Of a stretch of 64,000 nt of DNA, positions 12,627 through 47,075 are shown piece after piece. Below the pieces are notes generated by a model, which ran no database searches, was not told where the DNA came from, and worked only from the letters and a program-made list of their open reading frames with translations. Where the stretch lies: assembly GCA_963693365.1 (NCBI GenBank), contig CAVNZM010000015.1, forward strand, positions 3,224,001 to 3,288,000, in the 5' to 3' direction. A program made the position numbers and the translations under genes. Within the stretch, counting starts at the first letter, position 1; each line of letters begins with the position of its first letter. This DNA comes from Amoebidium appalachense. Lineage: Eukaryota; Ichthyosporea.

Positions 12627-13545
12627 TCACAGGGACTTTAACCACTCAGCAGCCGCGACCACCTCCTCCCTCGCTTCCATCACCGCCACTGGTCCAACCA
12701 ACATGCCCAACACCCCATGGAAGCAACCCTTCATGAACTTAAAGCTCACGTTTACCCCCGTTTCCTTTAACTTATTCATGTACTCGATCCCCTCCGACAA
12801 TAGCACGTCGTATTCGCACACAGCAACATACGCAGGGGGCAAACCCTTAAAGGATTTCGCTCGGAGGGGGAGAAGAATCGGGTCGTCGAGATTTTGACCC
12901 ACGGGGATATAATTCGACCAGAACCATATCATCAGATCGCGGGATAATAGCGTATTTTCGCCAAATTTCCTCACGCTTTCAGTGAGAAAATTCGTGTCGA
13001 CGGCTGGATATAACAACATCTGCCCGGCCAGGCGGTATCTCTCGTCGTCTCCGTGTTTTTTCCGAAACATGTGCGTCATTGCCGCGGAAAGCGCGCCCCC
13101 CGCGCTATCCCCCCCAACCACCACCTTTTTTGGGTCGATTCCCATTCCCGCCGCGTTTTCGATCACGTGTTTTGTGACGTCATAGCATGCGTTGGGGGCC
13201 ACCGGGTACTTGTGTTCGGGCGAGAGCGGGTATTCGACCGAAATCACGATGTAATCGCTCTTTGCCGATAGGATCTGGCAGATCGGGTCGTGCGATTCGA
13301 CGCTTGATATGGTCCACCCGCCACCGTGGATGTATATGAGAGCCCCGCGTGGTGATTGGCTAGGGGTCATGGGTTCGTAGACGCGAACGGGGACATTTCC
13401 CGCACCCATAAAGGTGTCGTGTATCTGCGGGGAGGAGGCGGAGGGGGTGAGTGGGTAGGTGGGTAGGTGGGTATGTGTGTGTGTGTGTGTGTGTTTGTGT
13501 GTGTGTGTTTGGGGGGGGGGGGGGGGGTATGTGTGTGTGTGGGTA

Positions 13546-13576
<31 letters not shown>

Positions 13577-13923
13577 GAGGGGGGAGGGGGGGGGGCATAG
13601 GATTGGGCTGAAGTGACTGTGTGGTGGCAGCGGCCGCCAGGGGGAGGGAGGGGGAGGGGGGAGACGTGGAGTAAATAGGTGGTGAGAGGAGGGGAAGAGG
13701 CAGGGGGAGGGAAGAATAGGGAAGACGGGGGAAGGGTGGGGGACAGGGAGGGGAGGGATGTGATTACGGGGAAGGGGAGAGGGGGAGAGGGGTGTCAGAG
13801 GCTGGGGAAAAAAGAGTTCGAAAATGAAGAGTAGGAAGGTGTGGGAAAGTTAATTGTTTGGTGAAGTATTGGGGTTCGTGGCTGGTGTTTGTGTTTGTCG
13901 TGTATGTGTGTGAGCACGAGTCT

Positions 13924-14010
<87 letters not shown>

Positions 14011-14081
14011 GTGTGTATGGAGCAGGGTCTTGTGGTGATCATGACAAGAGCTTCCTTGATGAGCGATTGATTTGTGTTTTA

Positions 14082-14116
<35 letters not shown>

Positions 14117-14645
14117 TTATTGTTGCGAGTATAATGGTATATGGAGAGAGAGAGGAGAAGAACAAGATATGTCGGACGGGCTAAAACAGACTGTCAAGGC
14201 ATATGCTCAGACGAGCACGCACGAGACTGGGAAAAAAGGGTAGATGAGGGATGGAGGGATGGCACAGGGGGAGGGGGAGGTGTGTGCGTGTGGGGGGAGG
14301 GAGGGAGCAGGGTGAGGACTTGAGAGGTTGTGTGGCTGGGAAAAGCAAGAAAAGTTGGAATGGATTTCGGCTTGTGGCGTAAATGCACGTGCTTGAGCAA
14401 AAGACTCCGAGGAATGCGGGAACAAGCATAACGAAATAAAACAAATCTACAGAGAAGGCTGTGTATTTTGCCAGTTTATGCAAGCCTGCATCCCGGGCCG
14501 CCGCTGGCGGCAGCTGGGCGCGGGGTGGGGGGAGGGGGGATATACGGAAGAGCATAAAGCATGAAGGCAGCTAGGGGCAGATGCTAAGGCGTGAAGGGGG
14601 GGGGGGGGGGGGGGAAGAGAGAAAGGGAGAGAGCGGGGGGGGGGG

Positions 14646-14731
<86 letters not shown>

Positions 14732-14875
14732 GGGAGGGAGGACGGGAGCGAGGGAAGGAGGGAGGCAGGGGGGGGGAGGGAGGGAGGGGAGGGAGGGGGG
14801 AGACAGAGAGAGGGGGGGGGGGGGGAGAAAGAGAGAGAGAGAGAGAGAGAGAAGAGAGAGGGCGAGGGGGGGAGG

Positions 14876-14920
<45 letters not shown>

Positions 14921-15395
14921 TGTGTGTGTGTGTGGGGGGGGGAGAGAGAGAGCGAGAGAGAGAAAGAGAGACGGCGAGGGAGAGGGAGAGGGATGGGGAG
15001 AGAGAGATGGAGAGGGCGAAGAGGGAGAGGGAGAGGGAGAGGGAGAATGTGGGGGAGAGAGAGACTGTGTGTGTGTGTGTGTGTGTGTGGGAGGGGGGAG
15101 GGGGGGAGGGGGGAGGGGGGAGTGAGAAAGAGGAGGGAGGGAACGCTACCTTCAGCTCTTTCCTATAAGGGATGTCATTGAGTCGGCGTGCATGCGTAGG
15201 CAAACCGGTCATAAAACGGAAAAATCTAGCACCCAGCTCTGGATTATATTGCGAGATTATCTTGGTGATACCAAATAAGCCGCTTGTTACACGCTCCAGA
15301 ACTGCTCCTTGCCATGGCATGTTCTCATGTTGGTAGGGTGCTAGTGCCCACGCTATAAGCGCTATAAGGACAACCGTGGTTATACGAGGGGCCAT
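12627..15395 (-). CDS. Alpha/beta hydrolase, HSL/arylacetamide-deacetylase-like esterase
   Basis: Serine ester hydrolase of the HSL family, 347 residues, probably acting on lipid or xenobiotic esters at a membrane. Exon 1 is 15395-15150 (82 codons) and exon 2 is 13424-12627 (265 codons plus TGA). The intron 15149-13425 is in phase 0 with a GTAGCG donor and a CCCCGCAG acceptor. Residues 5-19 form a hydrophobic N-terminal segment, as in type II signal-anchored AADAC and NCEH1. HGGGW (115-119) supplies the oxyanion hole, GDSAGG the nucleophile Ser189, and Asp288 (EYDVL) and His318 (CFHG) complete the likely triad. The direct splice recreates the usual DT-F-NVPVRVY lead-in. The intron is packed with microsatellites. 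The start is the only ATG before the hydrophobic segment. Substrate cannot be predicted. Confidence 0.88.
13425..15149. repeat. Microsatellite-filled hydrolase intron
   Basis: On the + strand it holds GT tracts (13470-13576), a GT run of about 80 bp (13926-14007), poly(C) 14083-14114, an AG run of about 78 bp (14649-14728) and further AG, GGGA and GT tracts to 15115. Read in the sense of the gene, most of this is AC-, C- and CT-rich. Confidence 0.9.
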
Positions 15396-15998
15396 ATCGA
15401 ATATGTTTCCCTCTCTAGATGATTACCTGACTAAATATATATATACAACTACAATACAGTGAGTCGGTGTTCATGCAAAAACAACTTGGGCCCGTGCAAC
15501 TCTGCACTGCAAGTGGGAAGGGGTACATAGCCTAAAAGCAACACTCGAATGTGCATTCGATTAGAACTCCAGGCACAGAACCAACTGAGGGGTGACGTCA
15601 TTTTTTAAGACTAGGCTCAGACAAACGATTACGTGGTTGTGGCCCATACAAAAACAAAAGCCACCGAAAGCGGATGGGTAAAAGAAAGGGAAAAAGAACC
15701 ATTTGAGGCATAAAAACATTTAGGTGTAAGCTACGTTCAAAGGTAGCTATAACTGATATTGTGGCTAATGGTGGCCTTCAAACTATTTTTCTCACCACTA
15801 TTTTTTATGACGGTTACATGACAGAGGCGTGCTTCAACATCTCTCCTGCTTCTTCTGCTTCCATCGACTGTTTCTCTACCTATGGTAGAGACAGGCACGT
15901 TACAGGAAATCTATCACGGGCTGCTTTCACTAGGGCACTAACATGGGCCACATTGTATAAGAGGACTTGTTCATGTTTACTGTGGAAGCCACGGGAAA
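15396..15998. promoter_or_regulatory. Divergent intergenic region (possible bidirectional promoter)
   Basis: The 603 bp separate the hydrolase ATG (reading left from 15395) from the VPS34 ATG (reading right from 15999). The region is unique sequence, unlike the flanking introns. It contains the self-complementary TATATATATA at about 15436-15445, near the hydrolase start, and TATAAGAG at about 15955, some 40 bp before the VPS34 ATG. Both are only TATA-like; transcription starts are unknown. Confidence 0.4.
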
Positions 15999-37538
<21,540 letters not shown>

Positions 37539-37670
37539 TATGAAAACTATATTTTATTTATTTTTTTCTTTTATTTTTTATTATTATTTTTTTTGTATGT
37601 TTTGGTGGTTGTGGTGGTGGTGGTGGTGAAAGGCGGCCGTGTGTGCGTGTATATGTGTGTTGTGTGTGTG

Positions 37671-37732
37671 ACCACTCTATTCCCTCACATGACCAGTTGC
37701 ACAAGTGCCTGCAATACTGGAGAATATAGTAG
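37671..37732 (+). pseudogene. Duplicated end of VPS34 last exon
   Basis: CTATTCCCTCACATGACCAG through CAATACTGGAGAATATAG repeats 37482-37538 (PHMTDQLHKYLQYWRK and stop) with a few changes. A GTG deletion removes ACA, and AAAG has become ATATAG. It lies 133 bp past the real stop, in the likely 3' UTR. Confidence 0.9.
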
Positions 37733-37844
37733 CGGGAAAAGGTTTCTTTTCACTTTGATTGTACTTTTGCTTTTAAAACTTCACTTACACTTTCACTTAA
37801 AAAAAATGATTTTCAATTTAAATTTTTCTTTTCCTTCTTTCGGC

Positions 37845-37892
<48 letters not shown>

Positions 37893-38142
37893 TGTTTTGG
37901 GGGGGGGGGGGGGGGGGGGGGGGGGGTGCATGAACACGCAGTCACAATCGCGCGCTTAAAGACAACTGTATACGCACAGAAAAACCAGGAGGTGCTAAAG
38001 AGATTTCGCTGGCGAGCAATTTGCATATGCTTAATCATTCAGATTCGAACACTACATAGCATATGTTTGAGTACTAGTGCCAAGCACGTGCATGTAGATG
38101 AATGTGGCGCATGCACACACATTACACCCGCATGTGCGAACA

Positions 38143-38294
<152 letters not shown>

Positions 38295-38772
38295 CACATG
38301 TGGACACATGCTGTTGTAGCTTAGGGCACGCCGCACCGCACAGTATGTCTTGATCGGTAAGCAAAATGAATGCATATACCTGCAATAGCATTACAAACTT
38401 TGACCTCAACCGAGCCTTATCTGTAATTAGTTATTGTTGTTAACCTATCACAAATGTTCAGGCTCTTCATTGACAACCGTTTATCGCTCTGTATGCGTTT
38501 TGGGGATAACGGATCCACATACATACACACCGCACGCGCACTGATGTCGTGACTATTATGATTGATCATTGATATTGTCGATTTATCGTATGTTTCGCTC
38601 TGCAAAACCACGATGTAGCCATGTGATTTTGGCTGATTCTATTGAATTTCGCCGAGACTCATAATTACAGATGCCTGCCAAATCAAATGATAATTATCAG
38701 CTAGGCTCTTTCGATTAATACTTTTCTTTTTTTTTTGTACCCACGCATACATACTGCTTTCCCGTACGGTGT

Positions 38773-38804
<32 letters not shown>

Positions 38805-39179
38805 TTGTGTGTATGATATTATCTGTGACTCCGTACACGTGCGTGTGTGTGCCTACGTGTGTCTCCGTCACACGGCACGTATGCACGTCAGAAATTGTAG
38901 TGCGTACGCGTGACTGTGTAAAATTGTATTAAAGCAAGGTTGGGCTGTGCGAACTGTTGGTTTTACTGAGCGTATGTACAGCTGTTGCAATTGGCACATT
39001 GATTTAAACTTTCATGTCCAGCTATACTATATACTGTGACCTCTGTCCCTGCCTAGGCCTTCGGGCTCTTTGCCCTCCTCTGTGGCACCTGTACATGTAC
39101 CCCCCCCCCCCCCCCCCCCCAAAGATCTCTCTATCTGTGTGGTCTCCTCTCTCTGTCGCTCTATTTCTCCTTGCTGACT

Positions 39180-39183
39180 CTCT

Positions 39184-39276
<93 letters not shown>

Positions 39277-39334
39277 CCCCCCCCCCCTCTCTCTCTCTCC
39301 TCTCTATCTCCTCTCTCTCTCTCTCTCTCTCTCC

Positions 39335-39415
<81 letters not shown>

Positions 39416-39487
39416 CTCGCTCTCGCTCTCTCTCTCGCCCCCCCCTCTCTCCTCTCTCCCTCCCCCCCCCCCCCCACCCCCCTCCCC

Positions 39488-39522
<35 letters not shown>

Positions 39523-39545
39523 CCCCCCCCCCCCTCTCTCTCTCA
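39180..39545. repeat. (CT)n and poly(C) block
   Basis: Long CT repeats interrupted by poly(C), CTCC and CTCG variants. Confidence 0.95.
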
Positions 39546-41492
39546 CTCCAGATGATCCCCCTAATGTTACAACAACATATAAACGCACCCGGTCTGTCGG
39601 GGTTCGAGCTCGTATGTTCTCCTTATACAGGCTGACTCCCTTCTCCTTGAGCTCCGAAGCGACCCGGAATCGCGCATTTGGCCCATTCGCTACGCGTATC
39701 ACATGCATGTACAGTCCTTCGCCTCCCTGGTCACGCGTATGACATTGTAGGTATCATAATGTACGTGTTCGCCGCCCGTGCACATACATACTGACGTGCC
39801 GTAACAAAAAAAGTACCTAGGATGACGAACCTGAGCGAATAAATCAGCACTGGCCATATATCAAAACTACTGTTTTTATGAATTTCAGAACAATTCATGC
39901 CATCGGCATCTGGCGGAGTTCGCGGCAATGCGCTGTACAGTAGTAAGCTACGGCAGCTGGGTTTTTATTTTTGTCCATCTGCCCACATCTCTGGATGAAC
40001 ACTCGAGATCTCTAAACTGACGAACATTTTTTTTTGATTTGCTGCAAACATCTATCTATTATCTAGTTGGCTGCATGAACGGGGCTTTATTCTGAATATA
40101 CGCTCAGATGTGTTAATATACACACACGCACAATAGTACCTCATGTGGGGTTTACACACACTATTATTTATTGCTGTGGACATGTGCATGTATGTTACAC
40201 ACACACACTTGAAAGTTGAAATAATTTTCACTTAAGGTTTCAAACACTTGGTTCAAAGTTTGAAACCTCAAGTGAGTCAAGATGTTACAATTTGTGTGCT
40301 CCAAGTCAGATCGCTGTACAAGGTCAGTGCAAATATGTAACTTTGTATCTTCCTAAACTTCTATTGTTTCCCAGTGCCTTCTCAATGGACCCCGTTTCCT
40401 TTCTCTTTTTTCAGGGGAGGAAATTACACTGTTTTCAGAAGTAAATATACCGTTAATTTTCAGAAAGTACCAGTAAAGCATGGGACTTAGTTCCGCTTGA
40501 GTTGGAGGTTTGGGAAGTAAATAAAAAGAAGAGTGCCCCCCCCCCCCCTCTCTCTCTCTCTCTCTCTAACCCCCCCCCCCCCCCTCCCGCCCAAAGCTGG
40601 AGAGTCTCCATTTTTTCTTGGGAAAACACTGGAACTTGCAATGACGCAAAAAGTTATCTCAATACCGCATTATATCTCATGACCAGTCCATATCCGGAAA
40701 GGGCACATGGAAAATGCAGGTTTTGTTATCCATTTAATATCGAATTTTGTCTGCTTTCTGGGCTTGTTTTGTGCATTCAATCTACAAATCTACAAATTTT
40801 CAGAGATATATAGTTCAAATCAACAGATGGCATTATTATTGGAGAGGCTCGAAAGGAGCAGCCGGCAACATAGTAAATTGCCCTAAAATACAAACTACAC
40901 ATAATTGTTGGGGATGCTACGACAGGATATTTTATATTACAGAAATTTAAGCGCAAGATTATGAAATTGCCAATGAATCATACGGGGGCTCGGCCCCCCG
41001 CCGCCGGATAGGTATACATTAATCGGATAGATATAGGGAAGTAAAAATTTGGAAGTAAATATCTCTGGACAGGAATAGGCTGCGATCCGCCAGGTGCCAA
41101 AATACAGTAATCCTAAAATGTAATTTCTAGCCCTGTTTTTTTTATTCAATTTGACGCTAAATAAGGATCCGGAGTGCACTGGGTGGACTCCGCCCTTTCT
41201 TCGACATACATACTGTTCTATAGCCAAAAAAAATGAAGGCTGTATACTTAGAATTTCAGGCCGATAACCACGTGCAAATAATATTTCCATGATTGTACTC
41301 CTGTATGAAAGAAAAGGCACGTATACATAGGTAGCTATAGGGGGGGGGCGGCGGCCAACGTTATAACTCGGCCTTCCTCTGCAACGGAGGGATTTGCTGC
41401 CGTATGCATTATGCATATGCATATGCACTGCCTGCTCTGGGCCACGTGACGGCGAGGCGGCCGCACCCGGGCCGGGCTAGCCTGCAGCGCTA

Positions 41493-41524
<32 letters not shown>

Positions 41525-43959
41525 GTACTAAATTAATCCGGTATCGGTGGCGGCGGGACTGGGAGGCATCCGGTCATCTCTCGACGTCGTGAAATTCTGG
41601 CCAAAGGGCAGAGTTTAGGGGGTTGATAAACAAAGAGTTGATGTCAACTTTGTTCGGATCTAAAATATGGTTGGCTGTACACGCACCATGATTGTCTTTT
41701 GGCGCGAGCGACAAAGCATGCTATGTATGTGAATATACATGCATTTCCATCTAGTTGAATGTCTTTTTTTATCCTTTTTCTAATATATTCAGCAAATATC
41801 TAGAGATATGGCGTCTTGGCAATCAACACATGTCAAGTTAACAGATATACAAAGTATGTGCTCTACCCCTCAGAAAGACCGTCCCGAATTTTTCGGAGTT
41901 TTTTTTTGCCTGACAAACACACAGCACCAACATGAGATCTACAATACGAAATTGAAGCGAGAATCCTCTTTTACAGTGCACGAAGCTGCTAAATTAAAGC
42001 TATGAGAAAAAATAAATAAGAGAATAAAAAATATTTTTTTTGGAAAATTTAAGGTGCAGTAAGGTACAGTATGCATGTACGTGCAATTTACAACAGTTCG
42101 GGCCGGGCGGTGCGCACTTCTCAGCCATCTGAGATATTGCCATATTAGGCAACATAAACAAACGGAGACACATACCGTTCGCACTGCACCAGTGCCGCAC
42201 CACTCACACTGTGCTCACACCAACTCATGTCGACGTCGGAACTGGCAACTTAGCAACCATGCAAAGCAAAGCCAATCAGGATACGCACCTTGTACATGTA
42301 CATTGTTCAGCCTTGCATTAGTGATACATTAGTAATAATACAATAAGTATGTTCCTTTACCAGGTCCTCTCCTAATTTTTTTTCTTGACCACATTCCACC
42401 GTCGGACAGCCATTGATAAGGGAGCATATTTTTTAGTACAAACTTCATGTGCGAAATCAACGCCGCGGCAAGTAACGATGCCGCTTTGAAAAGCATAATT
42501 GTATTTATCATGACCGAGTGTAGGCGTTGCAAGCCGCATGGCCCATCATATCATGATGGTGTGAGCGGTGCAGCAGCTTTGTAGCAGCTCAGCAGCTCAG
42601 GTTGGTCAGTGAGGACTATGCCCTGTCAGCCGAGAGTCATTTTTGGCAAGCACCAACCCGTACAATTATTCAGCAGCACGAACAAGCCGTAATGTATACG
42701 CGTCACGTCAAGGACTCCGAGGTTGAACTCCGCAAAGTGCGGCTTTCGCGGAACATACGTATAAACATAGTCGTGTACGGTCGTACAACGGGGAACCCCA
42801 ACTAATTGATTTCTCCTTGTAGTCTTTATGGTGTCTCGTAGAGAAAGTAAACCCTGATATATAGTCACCACCCGACATCTATGTACGTGATCATGATATA
42901 CCGCTGAGGGGATATTCCGAGCAAACCCCCCCCCCCCATACCTGAGACTGGTTCTCTTTGCCTCGAGTAAACAGCGTAAACCCCTCGTACGTTGTATCTC
43001 CACAAATGATGTATCTTGTAGCGTCACTTTTTACGCGTGTGTCTTATGGAAGTTTTGTAACATGTTGGCCTTGCAATTGGTGCATGTGCACCTCATCACG
43101 GCTATGTACATACAACATGGGAACAGCTGATTCCCCCCCCATGTATCATAATCGTATTGGTCGGTGCACTGCTAGGGCCGGGGCTGGCATCCGCACCTTA
43201 TGTATGGCTGGGCCAAACTGGGTATGATAAACCGTCTGACGGATTTATCGTGATATCGGTAGCGCGGGTGTAAGAGCGGGTGTAACTGTTGATAAAATTC
43301 CAGTCTGTGCCGTCATATGCACCTTTCAGATGTTCACCCACTGACCGGGGGAGGGGGGAGGGGAAGTTCAGAACTAACTTGAGATCACTCTGCCGCGCTG
43401 AAGTTGAGCTTTGTAACTGACGGTCTTGGCTCCGGATCCAACTAAAGTGCATATATGCTCAATGAATACTGAATTATTCACATGTACAACGCAGTGACTT
43501 AAAAATTTATATATCTTACGGTACGTGCACGGTCGCTAATATTAGGTAATAAGATAGGTGGCACGTGAACAGAGCAGTTGCCGCTGCCTGAGCACGTCGT
43601 TAGCACTTATATAGCGTCACAGTACTATGTGACTTCACTTCTCTCCGGCCATATATGCATGGACGTAGCTACCACAATCACTTACCAAAGTAAGCATTCA
43701 TTTACACAACCGTTCGAGTCTTGTTATTGCTGTAGCTACAGTTTAGAGTATATAGCTCTATCATAGTGTATCGGGGTGCACTTGGCAGCTGCTGGTGTCC
43801 AAGTCTGATCTGGTCACGGTATCTTCTAATATAATCCTGAATGCATTGGACTTCACAACTGCTTACATACTAATAGGGGTGACTAGTGTTGCAACAAGTA
43901 GATTGGTGCGGAATGCCATGTGCATAGTAGGCAACAAACAGCAATCACCTTAATTGAAA

Positions 43960-45420
43960 ATGGCGAAAATAAGGCGGCAGTCAAAACGGCACTATTTGAG
44001 TCGCCACATCCGCCCCTCAGACTGTCATTATCCATGTCATCGAGGTGACGCCACGCAAAACATTCATTTCCACGACGCACGCGCAAACAAGCACACATCC
44101 CTGTACTTTGAATACCCACCGCAAGGTTTTCATCACAGCACAGAACACAACACGTACACAAACACAAAAACGCTGAGGCTATCTGAAGCACCAACACCGC
44201 TTACCCATACTCCGGGCCATGCAACCAACCAAAACGGTCATCGACTTCAAGCCGCTAGTGCTGAGACTGAGTGCACCTTCCGCCTCGCCATACCGTTGCG
44301 CACACTTATTCATCAGCTTTTACGCAAGAGCGGGGCATCTCGTGCGGTGCTTGTCGTTTCTCTGATCTACCTCGCAAGATACCGCGGAGCACAACCAGAA
44401 ACCGCAATCAGCGTGTTTGCGAGGAAAGAACAGCAAAGAATACACGCAACCCGGTCACACGTCGAAATTACGAACAGCGGCAAAACAACGACGGAGAGCA
44501 AATGCCCCCCCAATCGTAATCGCACTACCCCGCTCAGAAACTGCACGAAGGAATGTCTGTGCAGCCAGTGTCTCTTTTTGGCATGTGTGCTTCTCGCATG
44601 GAAATATCTAGAAGACAGGGAGATAAATTCGGAAAATTGGGCGAAATGGAGCGGCGTGCCGACGGTGCGCGTGGTGTGGCTCGAGCGACAGGTGCTGGCC
44701 ACGTTGGGGTATTCCTTATATGTCGCCCCGGAGGCTTTCCACCAATGGGATGGCCTCTACAAAGATATGAACGAGCCCCCATTGGTCGACGCTCCCGGAA
44801 ACGTCGATGTTCTTCCATCTTCCGACAACGAAGATTTCATTCGGGTTCGGCGGCAGTGTCAGGCGGGCAGTGAAACCTGCGCGAGCGAATCTGGCCAATC
44901 CGACACTGACCAATCAACTCCGGGCTATGATGCAGATATGCATGTGGGCAACCAATCAAACGGTGTGTTTATTCCCTGCAACCAACGTGGGAATTTACCC
45001 TACGGTGAATCGATCAACCTGGATGCCGCATCCTCCACTGAAAGCACCGTGTTGACCCGTCTATGTTCGGCAGAGACAGCCGTGGGAGACCTAAATACCA
45101 CGTTTCCCACAATATCCGTAGGCCCAAACTATGATCTGATTGGTTCGCCATTACCTCTGCACACGGTGGAGCTAGCAAAAACCATTTCCCCTCCCACCAG
45201 CTCATACTATCTCCCGCCTACCAACAACAACGGATTCAACAACCCAAACCTCTTGTGGGCGTTGAACGCTCTGGGATGGGCTGGCCGGGATCGCTTCTCC
45301 CTAAACTCGATTATGGAGATCGACCAACGGGATGAGGGATACCAGCAAATCGTGGCGGACCTCCGTGGTGAAACGAGATCGGCAGCTAACAGTTATCATT
45401 TTTCGAAGGTTGTCTACTGA
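43960..45420 (+). CDS. Cyclin of the PHO80/PCL (Pas1/CNPPD1-like) type, single exon
   Basis: Predicted regulatory subunit of a cyclin-dependent kinase. 486 residues in one open frame with TGA stop. The ATG is the first after an in-frame TAA at 43951. The cyclin box spans about 107-255: first half IPLRTLIHQLLRKSG and VVSLIYLARYR, second half LFLACVLLAWKYLED, then ENWAKWSGVPT and LERQVLATLGYSLYV. This is the PCL pattern (xLFLAxLxLAxKxLxD, WAKxSGxP, LExxxLxxLxxxLxV). A polar, Lys/Arg/Thr-rich insertion of about 50 residues (150-200) separates the helices; it may be a true loop or an unspliced intron. The N-terminal 100 residues are His/Thr-rich, and the C-terminal 220 are Ser/Asn-rich and probably disordered. 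The lack of introns contrasts with VPS34 and the KH gene. Partner CDK unknown. Confidence 0.8.
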   Translation: MAKIRRQSKRHYLSRHIRPSDCHYPCHRGDATQNIHFHDARANKHTSLYFEYPPQGFHHSTEHNTYTNTKTLRLSEAPTPLTHTPGHATNQNGHRLQAASAETECTFRLAIPLRTLIHQLLRKSGASRAVLVVSLIYLARYRGAQPETAISVFARKEQQRIHATRSHVEITNSGKTTTESKCPPNRNRTTPLRNCTKECLCSQCLFLACVLLAWKYLEDREINSENWAKWSGVPTVRVVWLERQVLATLGYSLYVAPEAFHQWDGLYKDMNEPPLVDAPGNVDVLPSSDNEDFIRVRRQCQAGSETCASESGQSDTDQSTPGYDADMHVGNQSNGVFIPCNQRGNLPYGESINLDAASSTESTVLTRLCSAETAVGDLNTTFPTISVGPNYDLIGSPLPLHTVELAKTISPPTSSYYLPPTNNNGFNNPNLLWALNALGWAGRDRFSLNSIMEIDQRDEGYQQIVADLRGETRSAANSYHFSKVVY

Positions 45421-46679
45421 CTTAATTAGCGAAGTAAATAAACTGTTGTAGGTCCAGGAGCATCGTGATAGGCTTACTAAGTTCAAATAGCGACGATATC
45501 GATTGTAAGTAGCATGTGATTTGACAGAATGAAATAGCTTTAAATCACCCAGTATCGGTGGTTATCGGCTTACAAAGTTTTCAGTTGTTGTTTTTGTGTG
45601 CAGGTCACACAGATTTGTTGAAGTTCGAGTGCTACTGAGGAGCAGACTGTGACGTTTGTTTTGGGTTGAAAATCAAACTCACGGCCGTGCAAATGCTATG
45701 TGACCTGATTCAAAAGCATGTATGGCTAAGTCTTGTATCCTGGGGGTGTTCAACTGAGATGGGTGCACACAATATGAAAAATGCATGATACTATTCACAG
45801 ACCCATCTGAGAGTGTGTGTGTGCCTCGACATTGAATAATCAATACTTAACCTTGTCTGTCTGTACTCTATCATAAGTTATGTTGGTTTTGTATGTTCTG
45901 CTGTATTATGGTGGTACGCTTTGGTTGGCGTTCAACGGACCACCAACTCACGATTTTTTTTTTCTTTTTTCTTTTTTCTTTTTTTTTTTTTTTTGTGTGC
46001 TTCCATGTGAGTAACTTCCAAGAACCAGGCGATCTGTAGAGGATAAATAAAACTTTCTTGAGGATTTTTTCCTGCCCCCTTCCCCCCCCCCTCCCCCCCC
46101 CCCCCTCTTTCCCCCCCCCCCCCTCCCCTTCCACACACACACTGACCCCTGACACACACACACCGCAGTCCACGCCCCTTTTGATATTACTGGGCCAAGC
46201 TTCCCCCTTTCTATATACCCCTAGGCTGCTTACACTCCCCACTGGCACTTATACGAATACGCTCTACTAGTACCCTCCCCTTCCCTCCGGAACCCACCCT
46301 CCCCCCTTTCCCCATAGCCAAGCCCCCAAACTTTTTCCCCCTCCCGACCCCACTGGGCCCTGCACCCCCCTCCGGGACCAGCCCCCACTCAATCCCCCAC
46401 CTTCCCCCAACCCCCCTCCCCCCCCCCCCCCCCCCAAAAAAAAAAAAAAAAAAAAAAAAACTGATCGATGTGCTTTTCTATCTCTATTGATGCTCAAAAG
46501 TAACCCCCCCCCCCCCCCCCCCGCCCCCCATTTTCGATCCCCCTCCCCCTCTCCCTCTCCCCCCTCTCCCCCCGCCGGGGTGCCCGGCACTCCACCTACC
46601 TCCATCTAGTCTCCCGTATCATATAGTAATCTGGAACTTGTAATGCGATCAAAACACTTAGGCACTGTGTGTGTATGTG

Positions 46680-46712
<33 letters not shown>

Positions 46713-47011
46713 CCGTGTGCGCATGTGTGTGTGCGCGCACACGTGTGTTGTATGTGTGGTGCCCGGCGGCGGTGTGCCCCTCAGAACGAAAAAAAAATGC
46801 AACACAATCCTGGGTCCGTTTAGCACAAACCCAAAGCAAAACAAAACATCCCGCCCTCCCCCCCCCCCCCCCCCCTCTCCCCCCCCCTCCCCTCTCCCCC
46901 TTCCCCGTCCCCTCCCCACTCACCCCCCACCCCCTCCCCCACAAAAAAAAAAAAAAAAGCCAAAACAACCAACCGTGCCGGCGCGAGCGCACAACCATTT
47001 AAGTTTTTGGC

Positions 47012-47075
47012 CCAATTCAATTTATGCTCTATTCATTTATGCCCAATTCACTTTATGCCCAGTTCATTGTATGCC
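47012..47075. repeat. Short TTTATGCCCAATTCA minisatellite
   Basis: Four imperfect units of about 17 bp. The matching place in the second segmental copy (about 59720-59760) has fewer units. Confidence 0.75.

Noticed and set aside
14181-14555. Minus-strand open frame starting MLFRISPLPPPR within the hydrolase interval
   Set aside because: Direct splicing of 15150 to 13424 restores the conserved lead-in to HGGGW in phase 0. Including this frame would break the family alignment.
40975-41375. Possible inverted repeat around CCGCCGCCGG and GGCGGCGGCC
   Set aside because: Matching is limited to short GC-rich cores plus TATA-like flanks, so the arms are too weak to call.
40937-41428. 163-codon open frame on the minus strand
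   Set aside because: No recognisable motif, no splice or neighbour support, and long open frames are expected by chance in a spacer of this size.
42626-43027. 133-codon minus-strand and overlapping plus-strand open frames before the cyclin gene
   Set aside because: Both strands are open over the same bases with no recognisable domain. Kept as unassigned sequence.
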